Shown piece by piece: positions 10,576 to 21,505 of a stretch of 64,000 bases of DNA. Within the stretch, counting starts at the first letter, position 1. Each line of letters begins with the position of its first letter. Source of the stretch: Leptobrachium leishanense (taxonomy: Eukaryota; Chordata; Amphibia; Anura; Megophryidae); NCBI GenBank assembly GCA_009667805.1, contig CM019064.1, positions 382,616,549-382,680,548 of the forward strand. The letters run 5' to 3'. The notes under the pieces are model-generated. The model worked only from the letters and a program-made list of their open reading frames with translations. It did not search any database and was not told where the DNA came from. The translations under genes were made by a program, and so were the position numbers.

Positions 10576-11067
10576 TTTTAGTTCCTATTCTTAATCAATT
10601 ACAGCTAAATAATATGGTAATGGTTCAGTAACCTCTTCTATTCATCTATTGTTCAACATTGTGCCACACTCAAGACCAATGTGTTGGGGAAAATGTATCC
10701 TTGTGAATTCTGGAATAATGCTTTCACCCACCTCTACCACTGCCTATTCACACAACCACCAGAAAAATGGTAGGTTGCCTAGCAGGCTAAAACAGTCTCT
10801 ACAGTGCTTTAGTGACACACTGGGAAAGTGACAACAGTGCAAAGTAACAGTGCCAACAAAAAGAGCAGATCCGATCTTAATCGCAATGCCAATTATTCAT
10901 TGTGCCAATGATTGGACCCATGGTTTTTCACATGGTTATTCGTTTACAGTGCCAATAATTTTGTAGAAATACTTATGTTCACACAAGTTCCAGTTCCACT
11001 AGGGTCAAGAGGTCTTGGACACAAGACATGACAATATACTAAGAAAGAGAAAAAAATATATATATAA
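10576..11067. other. No gene; possible degraded mariner fragment
   Basis: Nothing is clearly coding. The strings CAGTGCCAACAAAAAGAGCAG and ACAGTGCCAATAATTTTGT resemble degraded Tc1/mariner termini, but no transposase is visible. Confidence 0.3.
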
Positions 11068-11345
11068 GGGGTTATTCAAAGAGCACTGAAATCCCAGCGT
11101 AATTTTGGTGCTCTTTCGTTCTTTGCACTTTGGAACGATTCAAATTCACCGACCCTGCGGTGAACTCACCACAGGGTCCCCGAAGTGAGCCAAACGCCGC
11201 CGATCAACCAGCTGACCACTGTCACAGAGCGCCAAACATACCATTGAACGTGGCCAAAAAATGTCAATGATTTACCGAACTGACTGCTGCACGCCGCCGA
11301 ACGCTTCCAAACTGGGGGTAAAAAAAAACCTATTCTTTAAAAGGC
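11068..11345 (+). repeat. GGGTTATTC-type transposon fragment
   Basis: The block starts GGGGTTATTCAAAGAGCACTG and contains CCGACCCTGCGGTGAACTCA, related in reverse to the right end of family Y (CTGCGGTGAATGCAAAATTCA at about 10464). It appears to be another end of the same non-autonomous family. Confidence 0.5.
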
Positions 11346-11574
11346 GTTTAAAACAATAAAAATGCATGGAAATAATAAAAAAGTTCCTGTAAAAATAATA
11401 AAACTGTCTGTTACGGAATTAAAAATATGCCATTAAAAATAAATGAGAATCCAAAATTTCGCCTAAATAATCGAGAAAAATAACTAAAAAATAAATGAAT
11501 AAAAAAGGCTTTTTGCTGAAAATGAAAAAAAATAAATGGTTGAATAAAAAAATAATAAACCATATTTTTTTCTA

Positions 11575-12163
11575 TAAATACAGAAAAAATGGCGTCGCGC
11601 CCATACTCACCGGAGCGGCAGCAACTGCCAGGAGTAACAGCCCAGTCAATGTATAAAACATAACAAGGAAAAAGAGTGTCATCTGCGCTCGTTTCTATGT
11701 GTTCCATGTACAACAAAAATTAGGTTTTTGTTTGTTTCAATGGCCATTGCAACGTAAGCCCACTCGCCACTTCAAGGCACCTCTTTAGAGTGGGTACCTA
11801 ACAATTGTAACCAAAAGGCCGCTCTACTGAGCAGCTCCAAGCCCCTCCAGCTGCTTTTCAGCCAAGGAGAGGCAAAGATGGTGGGTTTTATTTATACACG
11901 CACCAAACACTTCCCATTTGGGATCAAAAACAAAAACATGGAAAGAGGAACAGCTGCAGAACGACAGACTGGTGTTACAAGCATGATATACATAAATACA
12001 GAAAAAATGGCGTCGCGCCCATACTCACCGGAGCGGCAGCAACTGCCAGGAGTAACAGCCCAGTCAATGTATAAAACATAACAAGGAAAAAGAGTGTCAT
12101 CTGCGCTCGTTTCTATGTGTTCCATGTACAACAAAAATGAGGTTTTTGTTTGTTTCAATGTTT
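11575..12163. mobile_element. 589-bp retroposon with 168-bp terminal direct repeats
   Basis: Copies at 11575-11742 and 11993-12160 (TAAATACAG to TTTCAATG) differ at about one base. They enclose 250 bp of unrelated DNA. The whole is bounded by CATATTTTTTTCTA at 11561-11574 and 12164-12177, a 14-bp target duplication. The ends are not TG...CA, so it does not look like a normal LTR pair. In reverse, each repeat holds GCTCCGGTGAGTATGG, a plausible splice donor, and the central part has GTATAAATAAAA. No known family recognised. Confidence 0.65.
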
Positions 12164-12164
12164 C

Positions 12165-12490
12165 ATATTTTTTTCTACATTGAATCCTATGGGATACGCC
12201 TGTTTAAACCTTTTGAACAGAACCACTGAAAATCTTGGCATTTCGGTGCCGTTTGGTGTTCTCTAAATAGATTAACCATTAGTTCTCTATGGGACAATTT
12301 CACTGCTGCTGAAGGTCGCCAGATTGCGGCGAACTGCTGCGATCTGCACTGTATTTCGCTGTGAATTCACCAGTATTTGGCAAATCTACAGCTTTCTGAA
12401 TAGATTGTACTGCGACGAAAATGCCCCGTACGGTAAAATTCACTGTTCGGTGCAATTCGATGGCAACCTCAGGTGCTTACTGTATAACCC
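12165..12490 (-). repeat. Dispersed repeat family Y, partial reverse copy
   Basis: Its reverse complement matches the left part of family Y (TAATCTATTTAGAGAAC, CATAGAGAACTAATGG). It is the target sequence into which the 589-bp retroposon inserted. Confidence 0.5.
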
Positions 12491-12707
12491 TGATAGTGTA
12501 GTACGTTAGTGCATTCTTTGGTGAATATTATGAATTTGGTGAAGGTTTTCTGCTTACATCCATCTAAGGGTTGCGTAGAAGAACCCCACAGAGAGGGCTG
12601 GTTCACCCCACAAGTTGGAACACTGACTGCACAGCAGAACCTATCCTTTGTGCTCTGGAACAGATGAGTAGTCATTCACCATGGTTGGGAAAGACTGCTT
12701 TTTTAAA

Positions 12708-12838
12708 ATGTAAGCTCTTTGCGGTGCAGGTCCCTCTCTAGCTCATATCTCTGTCCACTTTGCCTTTTCCGATTTTATTCGTAACCTCTGTACTGCACCA
12801 CTGCATAAGTTGGTGCAATACAAATCCTATTAATAATT
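12708..12838 (+). mobile_element. L2-type LINE 3' tail fragment
   Basis: Reads TGTAAGCTCTTTGCGGTGCAG and ends GGTGCAATACAAATCC followed by TATTAATAATTC. It is a diverged copy of the L2-like tail with its AT-rich end. Confidence 0.5.
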
Positions 12839-12839
12839 C

Positions 12840-14428
12840 AGCTTTATCAAATAGGCTGCATATCAGCAACAAAAAACCGTGTTAACATTAACAGCATATG
12901 TTATCTAAATCTCTGCGATTTTCAAATAGAAATGCGTTATTCGGATTTATATGAGTTGACCTTCGAGCCTTTTTTTTCATGTAATTAAAGAAGCGATATA
13001 AAAATATTCAGTAGAGAGGTTAGAGGTTTTGTTAAGGCCGCTATTAATATGTCGGTGGATATAAAAATTGTAAAGAGCACACATAAGAATTTAGAATATT
13101 GGAATATTTTACTAGATCGAAAGAATTTAAAAAAACATAATCATTAAATTGCATAATTTGACAAAAAAGAAAACCATGAAAAAAAGGATTTTTTTCATGC
13201 AAATCAGGTGAAGTCGTGAATGATTTTTTTTTTACACAGACTGGAAGACCTTCTGTCGAGACACCAGAAAACAAAAAGACAGATATAGCAAAGAAAGACA
13301 AATATGAAAAATGTGTTTATTACATCTGGTGCATGTACGACGGAGCATGCCCATATATCAATAATTTGCAAAATGTATAATTTTCATTAATGTCCTGGGA
13401 TCATAAATAAAGTCAGCATTCTACATGCTGGGAAACACAATACAACCTTCCAGCTGTGTAATGTTGTGGCGTAGTCCCTTTTTTTTTGCTGTTCTTTGTC
13501 AAAGGATGCAAATATGTATGGAGGTGATAGCACATCTTTCATATTTATGAGAATGATGTTGACAATATGTCAGGAAAGCAATAATTAGAATATAAATTAA
13601 CAGCCTGCATACGTCAGCTTTAGGATTTAGAGTTAATGTGGAATCAGAACTTGTGACATTACTTCTTGTAGCCAGTTAAAGGCAGATCGTATAAAGACTG
13701 CTAATGAGTGGGTTAAACTGTAGCTGTAGGACAAGGTAGGAAATAATAATAAGAATTAGTATTTTTTATCTAGCATTTTATACTGTGTTTTTTAAACGGT
13801 GTCTCCACCTTGGCTGATAACAGGAACATGACATGGACAAATGAAAAATAAATACATGCACAACGAGACCTTACGATTATGTTTAATTCAAAAGGAAAAC
13901 CAAGATCAATAAAGTGGTGACAGGAGATTGAGATTAAGAACCCACTTTATTTCTGTTTGTCAAATAGTTCTTTAAAATGGGAGCTTTATTCAACCACAAG
14001 CATGTAATATATTGCTGTCAAAACAGTTTGTTTCTATGCTGCTTGCATTGCAGCATGTGGGTATCATTGCAGTGTTAAGGGGACACTCTATGCACCCTGA
14101 TCACTTTAGCTGATTAAAGTGGCCAGGCTGCGTGGAGTCCCCCCTTCCCACCCGCCTTCCTCCACTCCCATTTAGTCAATAACACTGTGTGAAGTGAAGG
14201 ATTTTACTCTGCCCACAAAGCTGTCAATTTGAATATCCTGCCTGCTGTGAACCAACTCTGGGACCAATGATGTCAGCATGCTCTGCGTGCTGACATCACC
14301 TTGTCTCTGAACGCTGGCAGCAGCAGCAGCAAAGATTGGAATGTATCATTCGCGCAGATACTGTGTAACAACAGTGTAACAATGAAACTGTAACAATAAT
14401 TCAGCACAATAGGCAATTTAGATACACT
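12840..14428. other. No gene recognised
   Basis: AT-rich DNA with no supported coding region. About 14080-14330 (starting GTTAAGGGGACACTCTATGC) looks like part of a frog-type MITE with AGGGGACACT ends. The provirus begins at 14433. Confidence 0.45.
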
Positions 14429-14432
14429 ACAC

Positions 14433-15108
14433 TGAAAGAGAACCAGGCCAGAAGATGGTCGCCATTATGAGCCAGGCGGCCATCTTGTTCAGAATATTGG
14501 TTCACTGGAATATAACTAGGTAGATTTTAGTTGAAACTAGAATAAAGCTTACATAGAGTTTTAGGAATGTGTTAGATTAGCAGAGAAGCAATTAAAATTG
14601 AGGAAGATCCGGGCTGTTCCTGGCACACGGGGGACAGGATGAGAAATGGATACACCAAGGTCACAGAGGCCTGCAGCGAGACAAAGAAGAGCATAGAAAA
14701 CAGACCAGGTCTTATCTACAACAAATAAACAGGCTCTAGGGAGGTGGGCATAGGCTGGATTGAGCGAAGCAGCAAATCATCTTCTGTCAAACTAACATGA
14801 AGTTTGCCAATTTATGGCCAATGTATGGAATGTCTTTGTAATTGACCAAGGGAGGTACTAACCCACGTGGGGTGGGATAGTGTCACAGGGAGGTGGGTTA
14901 ATTGGGATGTACCTAATTACGTATTCAGGGTATAAGACCCCTCGCCGGGGTGAGTTCGGGGCTCACTCTTTGCGATTCAATCCTGTGTGAGCATTCTGTG
15001 TGACGTCACAATAAATTTTGCCTTTCCTGAAGTGACTCGTGTTCAGACAATCCTTGCTCGTGTCCGGTCCGGCCTCGTCCCGAGTGAACCTAGCAAATTC
15101 CGGTAACA
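14433..15108 (+). repeat. 5' LTR of the provirus
   Basis: Starts TGAAAGAGAACC and ends CGGTAACA. A TATA-type box GTATAAGACC lies near 14929 and an AATAAA signal near 15011. This places U3 in the first 500 bp and R in about 14955-15030. Its partner is 24581-25256, offset by 10148 bp throughout with no length change. Confidence 0.95.
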
Positions 15109-15113
15109 TTTCT

Positions 15114-15134
15114 TGGGGGCTCGTGAGCCGGGAT
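15114..15134 (+). promoter_or_regulatory. Primer binding site, proline-tRNA-like
   Basis: TGGGGGCTCGT is followed by GAG and then CCGGGAT. The first 11 and last 7 bases fit the 3' end of tRNA-Pro, with a 3-nt insertion between them. It lies 5 nt after the LTR. Confidence 0.75.
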
Positions 15135-15563
15135 ACGGGCCCTTGCCGGCACAGCAACGACTGCTGGACACTGTAGCGGTTGACTGCAGGTGTGAGTGAT
15201 CCCATCGGTTGGGCGTCCATTGAAGGTGAGCTGACATCTGCAGGCGCCAAGCAGGATTTCCTGTTCAGTGGACCTCATCTCATCCCAAACGGACCCCTGG
15301 CCTGGGAAGCTGGGACACCACCGAGTCTGAGGAAACAGCGAGCAGCGCGGCAATAGGTAAAGTGTCTTCTATGTTTGTATGTGTATCAGAGATACCGGTA
15401 TAAAGAGAAACGTCCGACCATTGTCGGATAAGGAGACCCGCGGCCACGGTCTCCTTGACATACCGAACACGCCGCCGACAGCACGGACAAGCAAAGGAGC
15501 CAGAGTGGCTAGCGCGTGTCTGAACCCGGGGGATCGGATGTTAACCAAATGGTAGTTCTGTAA

Positions 15564-15988
15564 GGCTAGGGTCAGACTGAGGCAGTGCGAACGCGCATTC
15601 TGGCGCACTTAATTACGGCCGCACTAGCAGCAGATGCCGGGCAATGACGGCCAATATACGATGTACGGCCGCACAAAAGTCCGGCTGCGCAACGCAAGTG
15701 GAAAATGAACGCATTTTTTCGAGAACGTTAAACCACTAGTACTGACGTACAGAGTGCGCTGCGTCCGCTAGCGGCGTGTGTGTGTGATTAGGAGACGTCA
15801 GACGCTGCTAATGTCCGGCCAACATAACGTCCAGATGCAAAAAGGGTTTTATTGATGATCCGTACAAAATCACGGATGAAACTGCGCATAGTATGACCGC
15901 TATTGCGTATTCCATGAAAAAATACGTCCATTCTTCGAACGCACATTTTCACGGACAACGTGAAAAATGCGTTAGTCTGACCCTAGCC
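15564..15988. mobile_element. Harbinger-like MITE in the provirus leader, copy 2
   Basis: A 425-bp element with exact 15-bp inverted ends GGCTAGGGTCAGACT, flanked by TAA at 15561-15563 and 15989-15991. The 3-bp TAA duplication suggests PIF/Harbinger. It is homologous in reverse to 4858-5285. It has no ORF and sits in the untranslated leader upstream of gag. Confidence 0.8.
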
Positions 15989-16635
15989 TAAGAGAGGGAG
16001 AGAGTAGCCACGTGGAGTTGCATAGTCATAGTCAGTGTTTGTAAACAGAGCTTCTGCACGTGGACAAGGAAAGGAGGAGGGATTTCTGTGACTGGGCTGA
16101 GAGCCCTGAGTCAGTGCTAGTGTGTACGTCGTGTAGTGAAGGGGGCCAATTGAGGTCAGCGGTAGCTGCAGCGGAAGTGGTGCCGGGTGGGTAGATTACC
16201 CATAGGCAAATTGGAATTGCAGACGGGAGTGTTGTTTTAGAACGGGGTGCACATAGTCACAAGCAGACAAGAGTTAGAGTTCAATCAATTGGGTATAAGG
16301 AGCCAAAAGGAGGGATGGCGTTCCCTCAGCTAGTAGAGAGAGTAGAACTGTTTATGTATTGTTTTATGCTGAATGTATCTGGTACAAGTATGTGTTCTGG
16401 ATGCTGCTGTGAGTGTTGAGAGTGATTGTGCGCCTACTCGCCTAGCGAGGAAGCAAACTTGAAAGTGGACTCCCAAGGTACGTTTCCGGCTCAGGCGACT
16501 GCAGTCGGCTACTGACGGAGGAAGCGAATACGATATATATGAATTGTTGACTGAAGTACCAGACAGTAAATCTCAAGTGTTTTTGCTAAAAGTAATATCT
16601 GTATTGTGAGAAGGTTACCGCCCTTAAGAGTAACA

Positions 16636-18386
16636 ATGGGTAACGGGTCGTCCAAACCCAAGAAGGTTAAGAAGGGTAAGATGCCCTTGGAGTATATGGT
16701 GCGGAATTTTGAAGTGTTGTATGCAACACCTGATTATGGTGTGGAATTGAGTAAAGAGAAGTTGAAATTAATGTGTACAATAGTATGGCCACTGCTGGTT
16801 CCAGACTGGCCAGAGCAGGGGTCTATGGACCCGGAGTTAATACAGAAAGTGCATTCCCAAGTAACCGGGAAATGCGGACATCCTGAACAGTACCCGTATA
16901 TAGATATATGGAGGTATTGTGTAAAAGATAAAAGTCATTTTATAATGATGGCGGGACAGAACAAGAGACAGGTACCCCCGAATAATAAAGATAATGATGA
17001 AAAATGGAAACCGGTGTTGATAGAACACCCAGAGGAGATTGACTCCTTGCCCCCGCCCTATCCATCATGATATGGGGCAGCTAGAGAAGCTTTGAGTGCC
17101 GCAGTTGCGCGGGCGGAGAGGGGGGAGCAGGCAGCTGCTGCTTCCCGGCCGGCTCCCTTCGCTCCGGCATGCGGTATTGCGGAGGAAGACCAGGGGGCTG
17201 CGGGTGGAGGAGACAGAGAGGTCCCAGCAGGAAGGATTGAAATGCCCGATGGGAACGTATATAAACTAGTAACCCCAGAGGACAGTGATGATGAAGGTGG
17301 AGATGTAAATCAAGGTGCCACCACTCGCGCAGTGAACAATATACATAAACCCAGAGATCTATACCAGCACAACCCTAACAAGAGTAAAATGCAAATGCCC
17401 CTGCGGGAGGTGCCAGGTCCTTTACTGGAGAACGGAGCACCTGGGCCAGTACAATACACATATGTCCCGTTCACAACAACAGATTTATTTAACTGGAAAA
17501 CGCACACACCACTGTACTCCACTAATCCCGCGGCAGTGGCCAGTATGATAGAGTCAGTTATGCTTACACATAACCCCACATGGGCAGATTGTCAACAATT
17601 ACTACTGACAATGTTTACAACTGAGGAAAGAGCCCGAATTAATAGTAGCGCGCAAATTCTACTTGCCCAAGCTGTAGAAGATAGCAAAGCCCAGCCAGAA
17701 GCATGGGCAGAGGAACATTACCCCAAAACAGATCCCAAATGGCCATACAATACCGTTGAAGGCATTGCTCACCTACAGACGTACCGTACAGCGGTAATAA
17801 TGGGTGTTAAAGTGGGAGGGAAGAAACACACAAACATGGGGAAAATAGCGGATATTGGGCAAGATTCTAAAGAAACCCCAAGTGCATTTTTAGAAAGATT
17901 ACTAGATGCATATAGGATGTATAGTCCTATTGACCCTGAAGCGGTGGAGAATCAGAGGTTAATTAATTCTTCCTTTGTGGGACAGTCACAAAGGAACATA
18001 CGGAATAAAATACAGAGAATAGATGGGTTTCTAGGCAAAGGTATTAGCGAATTGGTAGAAATTGCTAATAAAGTGTTTCATAACCGGTATCTGGAAGAAA
18101 AGCGGGAGGAGATAAGAAGACAAAAAGGGCATACAGGTGTGGTCAGATATATGGTAAATGGGGAGGAAGAGGTGCCCCGGACAGAGGGAGAACAAGGGGT
18201 CGCGGAGGCAGAGGTAGGGGAGCCCCTAGGGAACCCCTGGGACCCAACCAGTGCGCATGGTGCCGGGGTGAAGGTCACTGTAAAAATGATTGTCCAGCAT
18301 TTTTGGCTAAATTTGGGGTACAGGAGGAGGCTGGGGAATCGGGGGGGTCAAGCCTCCAATGGCCAGGTAACAAACGGCAGATATGA
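16636..18386 (+). pseudogene. gag: Retroviral gag
   Basis: Gag builds the virion core. The Met at 16636 starts MGNGSS, a myristoylation signal, so it is preferred over the in-frame 16606 start. A matrix-like domain follows, then LPPPYPS, a PPPY late-domain motif, at about 17050-17066. An in-frame TGA at 17068-17070 interrupts the frame, which then continues through a capsid domain (about 17400-18060, with DLFNWK, NPTWADCQQLL and PSAFLERLLDAY) of gammaretroviral type. Near 18150-18180 the frame shifts; in the new frame there is an Arg/Gly-rich nucleocapsid and a CCHC knuckle CAWCRGEGHCKNDC at 18252-18293. That frame ends at TGA 18384-18386. One stop and one frameshift make this copy defective. 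Confidence 0.9.
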
Positions 18387-18459
18387 GAGAAATGATGGTG
18401 CCAGTGCAGGGTTTGTGGGTTTGGTGGGAACGTCATTTGAGGGGCAAGGTACATATTGA

Positions 18460-18890
18460 CACGGACCTGGGCCCATCCCGCTCGGTAATCACGAGCCCAC
18501 GGTCACTATGAGAGTGGGAGATAAAGATGACATTTTTATGGTTGACACCGGTGCCGAATATTCTGTTGTAACATAGCAAATTGCACCCCCAATGGGCAAT
18601 GAGGTTGATATTATGGGAGCAATGGGGGTGTCCGCTAAATACCCCTTTCTTGCTTCTCGAAAATGTAGTGTGGGTGGGCTTAATGTGGAACATGAATTTT
18701 TGTATATGCCCGAATGTCCCATCCAGCTCCTGGGGCGGGATATCCTTTGCAAATTGCAAGCCCAAATTAAATTTCTTCCCGGGGGTCACGCTAGATTAGA
18801 CCTGCCTGAGAGTGGAAGCTCTACATGGCAGTACAGCCCAGCCAGCCAGCATACCCAACCTGTAAAAATTGCAGTAATTATGCCAAGAGA
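18460..18890 (+). pseudogene. pro: Retroviral protease region
   Basis: An aspartic protease that would mature Gag and Pol. The active-site triad DTG lies at 18544-18552 in the context FMVDTGAEYSVV, and the conserved end of the domain, QLLGRDIL, lies at about 18723-18746. An in-frame TAG at 18574-18576 breaks the frame eight codons after the DTG. The frame is the one used by the capsid part of gag rather than the one holding the zinc knuckle. A frame change near 18890-18905 leads into RT. Confidence 0.85.
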
Positions 18891-18899
18891 AGAAGAATG

Positions 18900-20345
18900 G
18901 CGCACGGCACCCCAGACCCGTACACACTACTCCTTGAAATTACTGGAGTCTGGGTGGAGGAGAACCCACCCGGACTACCTGTAAATATCCCTCCAGTGTA
19001 CGTTGATTTAAAACCTGGTGCAACGCCTGTGGCTTTAAGACAATATCATATCCCACAAAAAGCCAAACAGAATATCCAGACACATTTGCAAAGACTGAAA
19101 GAGCACGGCATATTGAAATTCTGCATGTCACCGTGGAACACACCCCTGTTGCCAGTACTGAAAGAGGGCACACAAGAGTACCGCCCAGTCCAAGATTAAC
19201 GGACCGTCAATGAAGCCACAGTAACTCTACACCCTGTGGTTCCCAATCCATACAATTTATTGACATTAATTCCTGGTGATACAAAATATTACACGGTGCT
19301 TGATTTAAAAGACGCTTTCATTTGCATCCGTCTGGCACCGGCAAGCCAGCCCCTTTTTGCATTTCAGTGGGAGGAATCTACCACGGGAGCGCACCATCAG
19401 ATGACCTGGACACGCCTCCCTCAAGGTTTCAAAAACTCGCCCACTATTTTCGGATGCGCGCTCAGCCAGGACCTCCTATCCTTCAACGCTCAGCCAGACA
19501 AAGTCGTTTTACTACAATATGTAGATGATTTATTACTGGCTTCCCCCACAGAGAAAGACTGTTTTTCCGCCACAAAAGCCCTGCTACATCTGTTATGCCA
19601 AGCAGGTTACAGAGTGTCTAAAAAGAAAGCACATATATGCAAACAAAGTGTAAAATATTTAGGTTTTCAATTAACAGGAACCAAGCGTGCATTGGGGGCA
19701 GAAAGAAAAGAAGCAGTATGCCAAATACCCCAACCAAAGACAAGGAGACAGGTCCGTGAATTCCTGGGAGCTGCAGGCTTCTGCTGCCTGTGGATCCCCA
19801 ACTTCGCAGATATTGCCAAGCCCCTTCATCAAGCCACCAAGGGGGGAGTGCATGACCCCTTCCTCTGGGAAGAAGTGCAAACAGCAGCTTTCCTGAAATT
19901 AAAGACTCTACTAATGGAAGCTCCAGCACTGGGACTGCCAGATCACAGCAAGCCCTTCCAGCTGTACGTGCACGAACACAATCAAACAGCTACAGGAGTG
20001 CTGATTCAGAACTTTGGCTCATGGCCGAGGCCTGTGGCCTACCTATCTAAACAACTTGACCCTGTGGCCTGCGGCCTACCCCCATGCCTGAAAGCTGTGG
20101 CAGCCACCGCAATGCTGATAGCAGAAGCAGACAAGCTGACCCTTGGACAAGTTCTTCATGTCAAGGTACCACATGTTGTCAAAGCCCTGCTCGATGTGAA
20201 AGAAAGCTACTGGTTCAGCAACAGCCGGATGACAAAGTACCAAGCTATGATGTGTGAGAATCCACGGGTTCATTTGGACCTCATCGCTACCCTGAACCCT
20301 GCTACTTTACTGCCTGACTGCGAAGAGGATCCAAATCATGAATCC
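18900..20345 (+). pseudogene. pol: Retroviral reverse transcriptase
   Basis: DNA polymerase of the provirus. The frame covers fingers, palm and thumb, with PVALRQYHIP, the block VLDLKDAFICIRL (first catalytic Asp), LPQGFKNSP and QYVDDLLLAS with the YVDD box near 19518-19529. The connection domain follows to about 20340. An in-frame TAA at 19197-19199 breaks the fingers region. A frame change at about 20335-20350 separates this part from RNase H. YVDD and LPQGFKNSP are of gammaretroviral type. Confidence 0.92.
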
Positions 20346-20884
20346 AAGTCATGGAAGAAGTGTTCAGTAGCAGACCAGATTTGAAAGACGTACCCCTAGA
20401 CAAATACGATCTACAGTTGTTCACTGATGGTAGCATCTACATGGATGATGGGAAGAAAGTCTCCGGCTATGCAGTAGTCTCAGTAGAAGAAATTATCGAA
20501 GCAAATTCTTTACCAGGCCATACGTCTGCACAACTGGCTGAAATAACAGCCCTAACCAGGGCTCTGGAAATTTCCGAAGGCAAAAGAGTAAATATCTATA
20601 CTGACTCCAAATATGCCTTTATGACTGTCCATGCACATGGTGCACTCTACAAAGAAAGAGGCTTACTTACTTCCTCAGGACAGCAAATCAAGTATGCAGC
20701 TGAAATCGCAACCCTCCTAGAAGCTGTATGGAAACCAAGTGCAGTCAGTATTATGCACTGTCGTGGCCACCAAAAAGGTCATGATGAAATCCCGAAAGGC
20801 AACAGGCGTGCTGACCAAGCTGCAAAAGCTGCTGCAAAACCAATAATACCACCTGATCAAGCCAAGATCCTGCTCTGCAAGCAA
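20346..20884 (+). pseudogene. pol: Retroviral RNase H domain
   Basis: Would degrade genomic RNA during reverse transcription. Acidic residues appear in order in LFTDGSIYMDDG, QLAEITAL, IYTDSKYAF and NRRADQAAKAAA, with the basic HCRGHQKGHD loop before the last. The frame is open throughout this domain. The tail (KPIIPPDQAKILLCKQEAQP) runs straight into the OGFR-like segment with no stop. Confidence 0.92.
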
Positions 20885-21505
20885 GAAGCTCAACCTACCA
20901 TGCCTAATTACGAATTTTACATGAATTGGAGAAAATTTGAACCAAAAGGCGAATTTATTGAAATTATTTTGCACAAATGGCACAATGATTATGAACTATT
21001 AGAACTCAACCATGATTATATTCAATGGCTTTTCCCAACCCGGTCCCAAGGCCGAAATTTCTACTCCACTCCTCTGAACCCTCAAGAAACACGTCTTATG
21101 ATTAACACCTCAGAAGTTCAGCAAAGACTACGCAGAGCATACAAAATGATGCTGAAATTCTTCAGCGTAAAATTAATGGGGGAGTGTGGAGAAGATACAA
21201 AAGTAACCGAAGTTGAATGAGCAGAAAATTTTGCCTCACGTTTTGACAATCTGACAGCCAACCCTCATAATAATCTGAGGATCACACGAATACTGCTGAG
21301 TTTGGGAGAATTGGGAGCAGAGGAATACCAAGCTCCGTTGGTGAGGTTCTTCCTCAAAGAGACCCTTATCAAAAATAAACTGCCAAGAATGAAGAAAAGT
21401 GTGAACTTTTTCATACCAGCAGTGAAAGATTCACAGGACAGACAAGATCTGCTGTTCTTTGGCTGGTGATACTATTTCCCAAAAGAAGAATTTGTCTGGG
21501 GAAAC
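20885..21505 (+). pseudogene. Captured OGFR-like (OGFr_N) cellular segment in pol
   Basis: About 206 codons lie between RNase H and integrase and belong to neither. The translation has PNYEFYMN (from 20903), YIQWLFP (21017-21037), AYKMMLKFF, HNNLRITRILLSLGELG (about 21263-21316), QAPLVRFFL and EEFVWG (to 21502). These blocks, in this order and spacing, are the hallmark of the conserved N-terminal region of the opioid growth factor receptor family (OGFR, OGFRL1). No introns are visible, as expected of a captured mRNA. The frame equals that of RNase H upstream and integrase downstream. Two in-frame TGA codons, at 21218-21220 and 21467-21469, now interrupt it. I identified the family from memory of the cellular proteins, not from a search; which paralogue was the source cannot be told here. 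What it did in the virus is unknown. Confidence 0.9.

Noticed and set aside
10835..10985. A mariner element at 10.8-11.0 kb
   Set aside because: Only two degraded end-like strings are seen, without transposase or TA-bounded inverted repeats.
11575..12160. Calling the 168-bp direct repeats an LTR pair
   Set aside because: Ends are not TG...CA, no primer site or polypurine tract is seen, and the flanking duplication is 14 bp instead of 4-6.
16606..16635. Alternative upstream start for gag
   Set aside because: The Met at 16636 gives MGNGSS, a myristoylation signal expected for Gag.
20885..21505. Reading the pol insertion as part of a normal retroviral linker or a dUTPase
   Set aside because: It is too long for a gammaretroviral linker, lacks dUTPase motifs, and has the ordered OGFR-family blocks.
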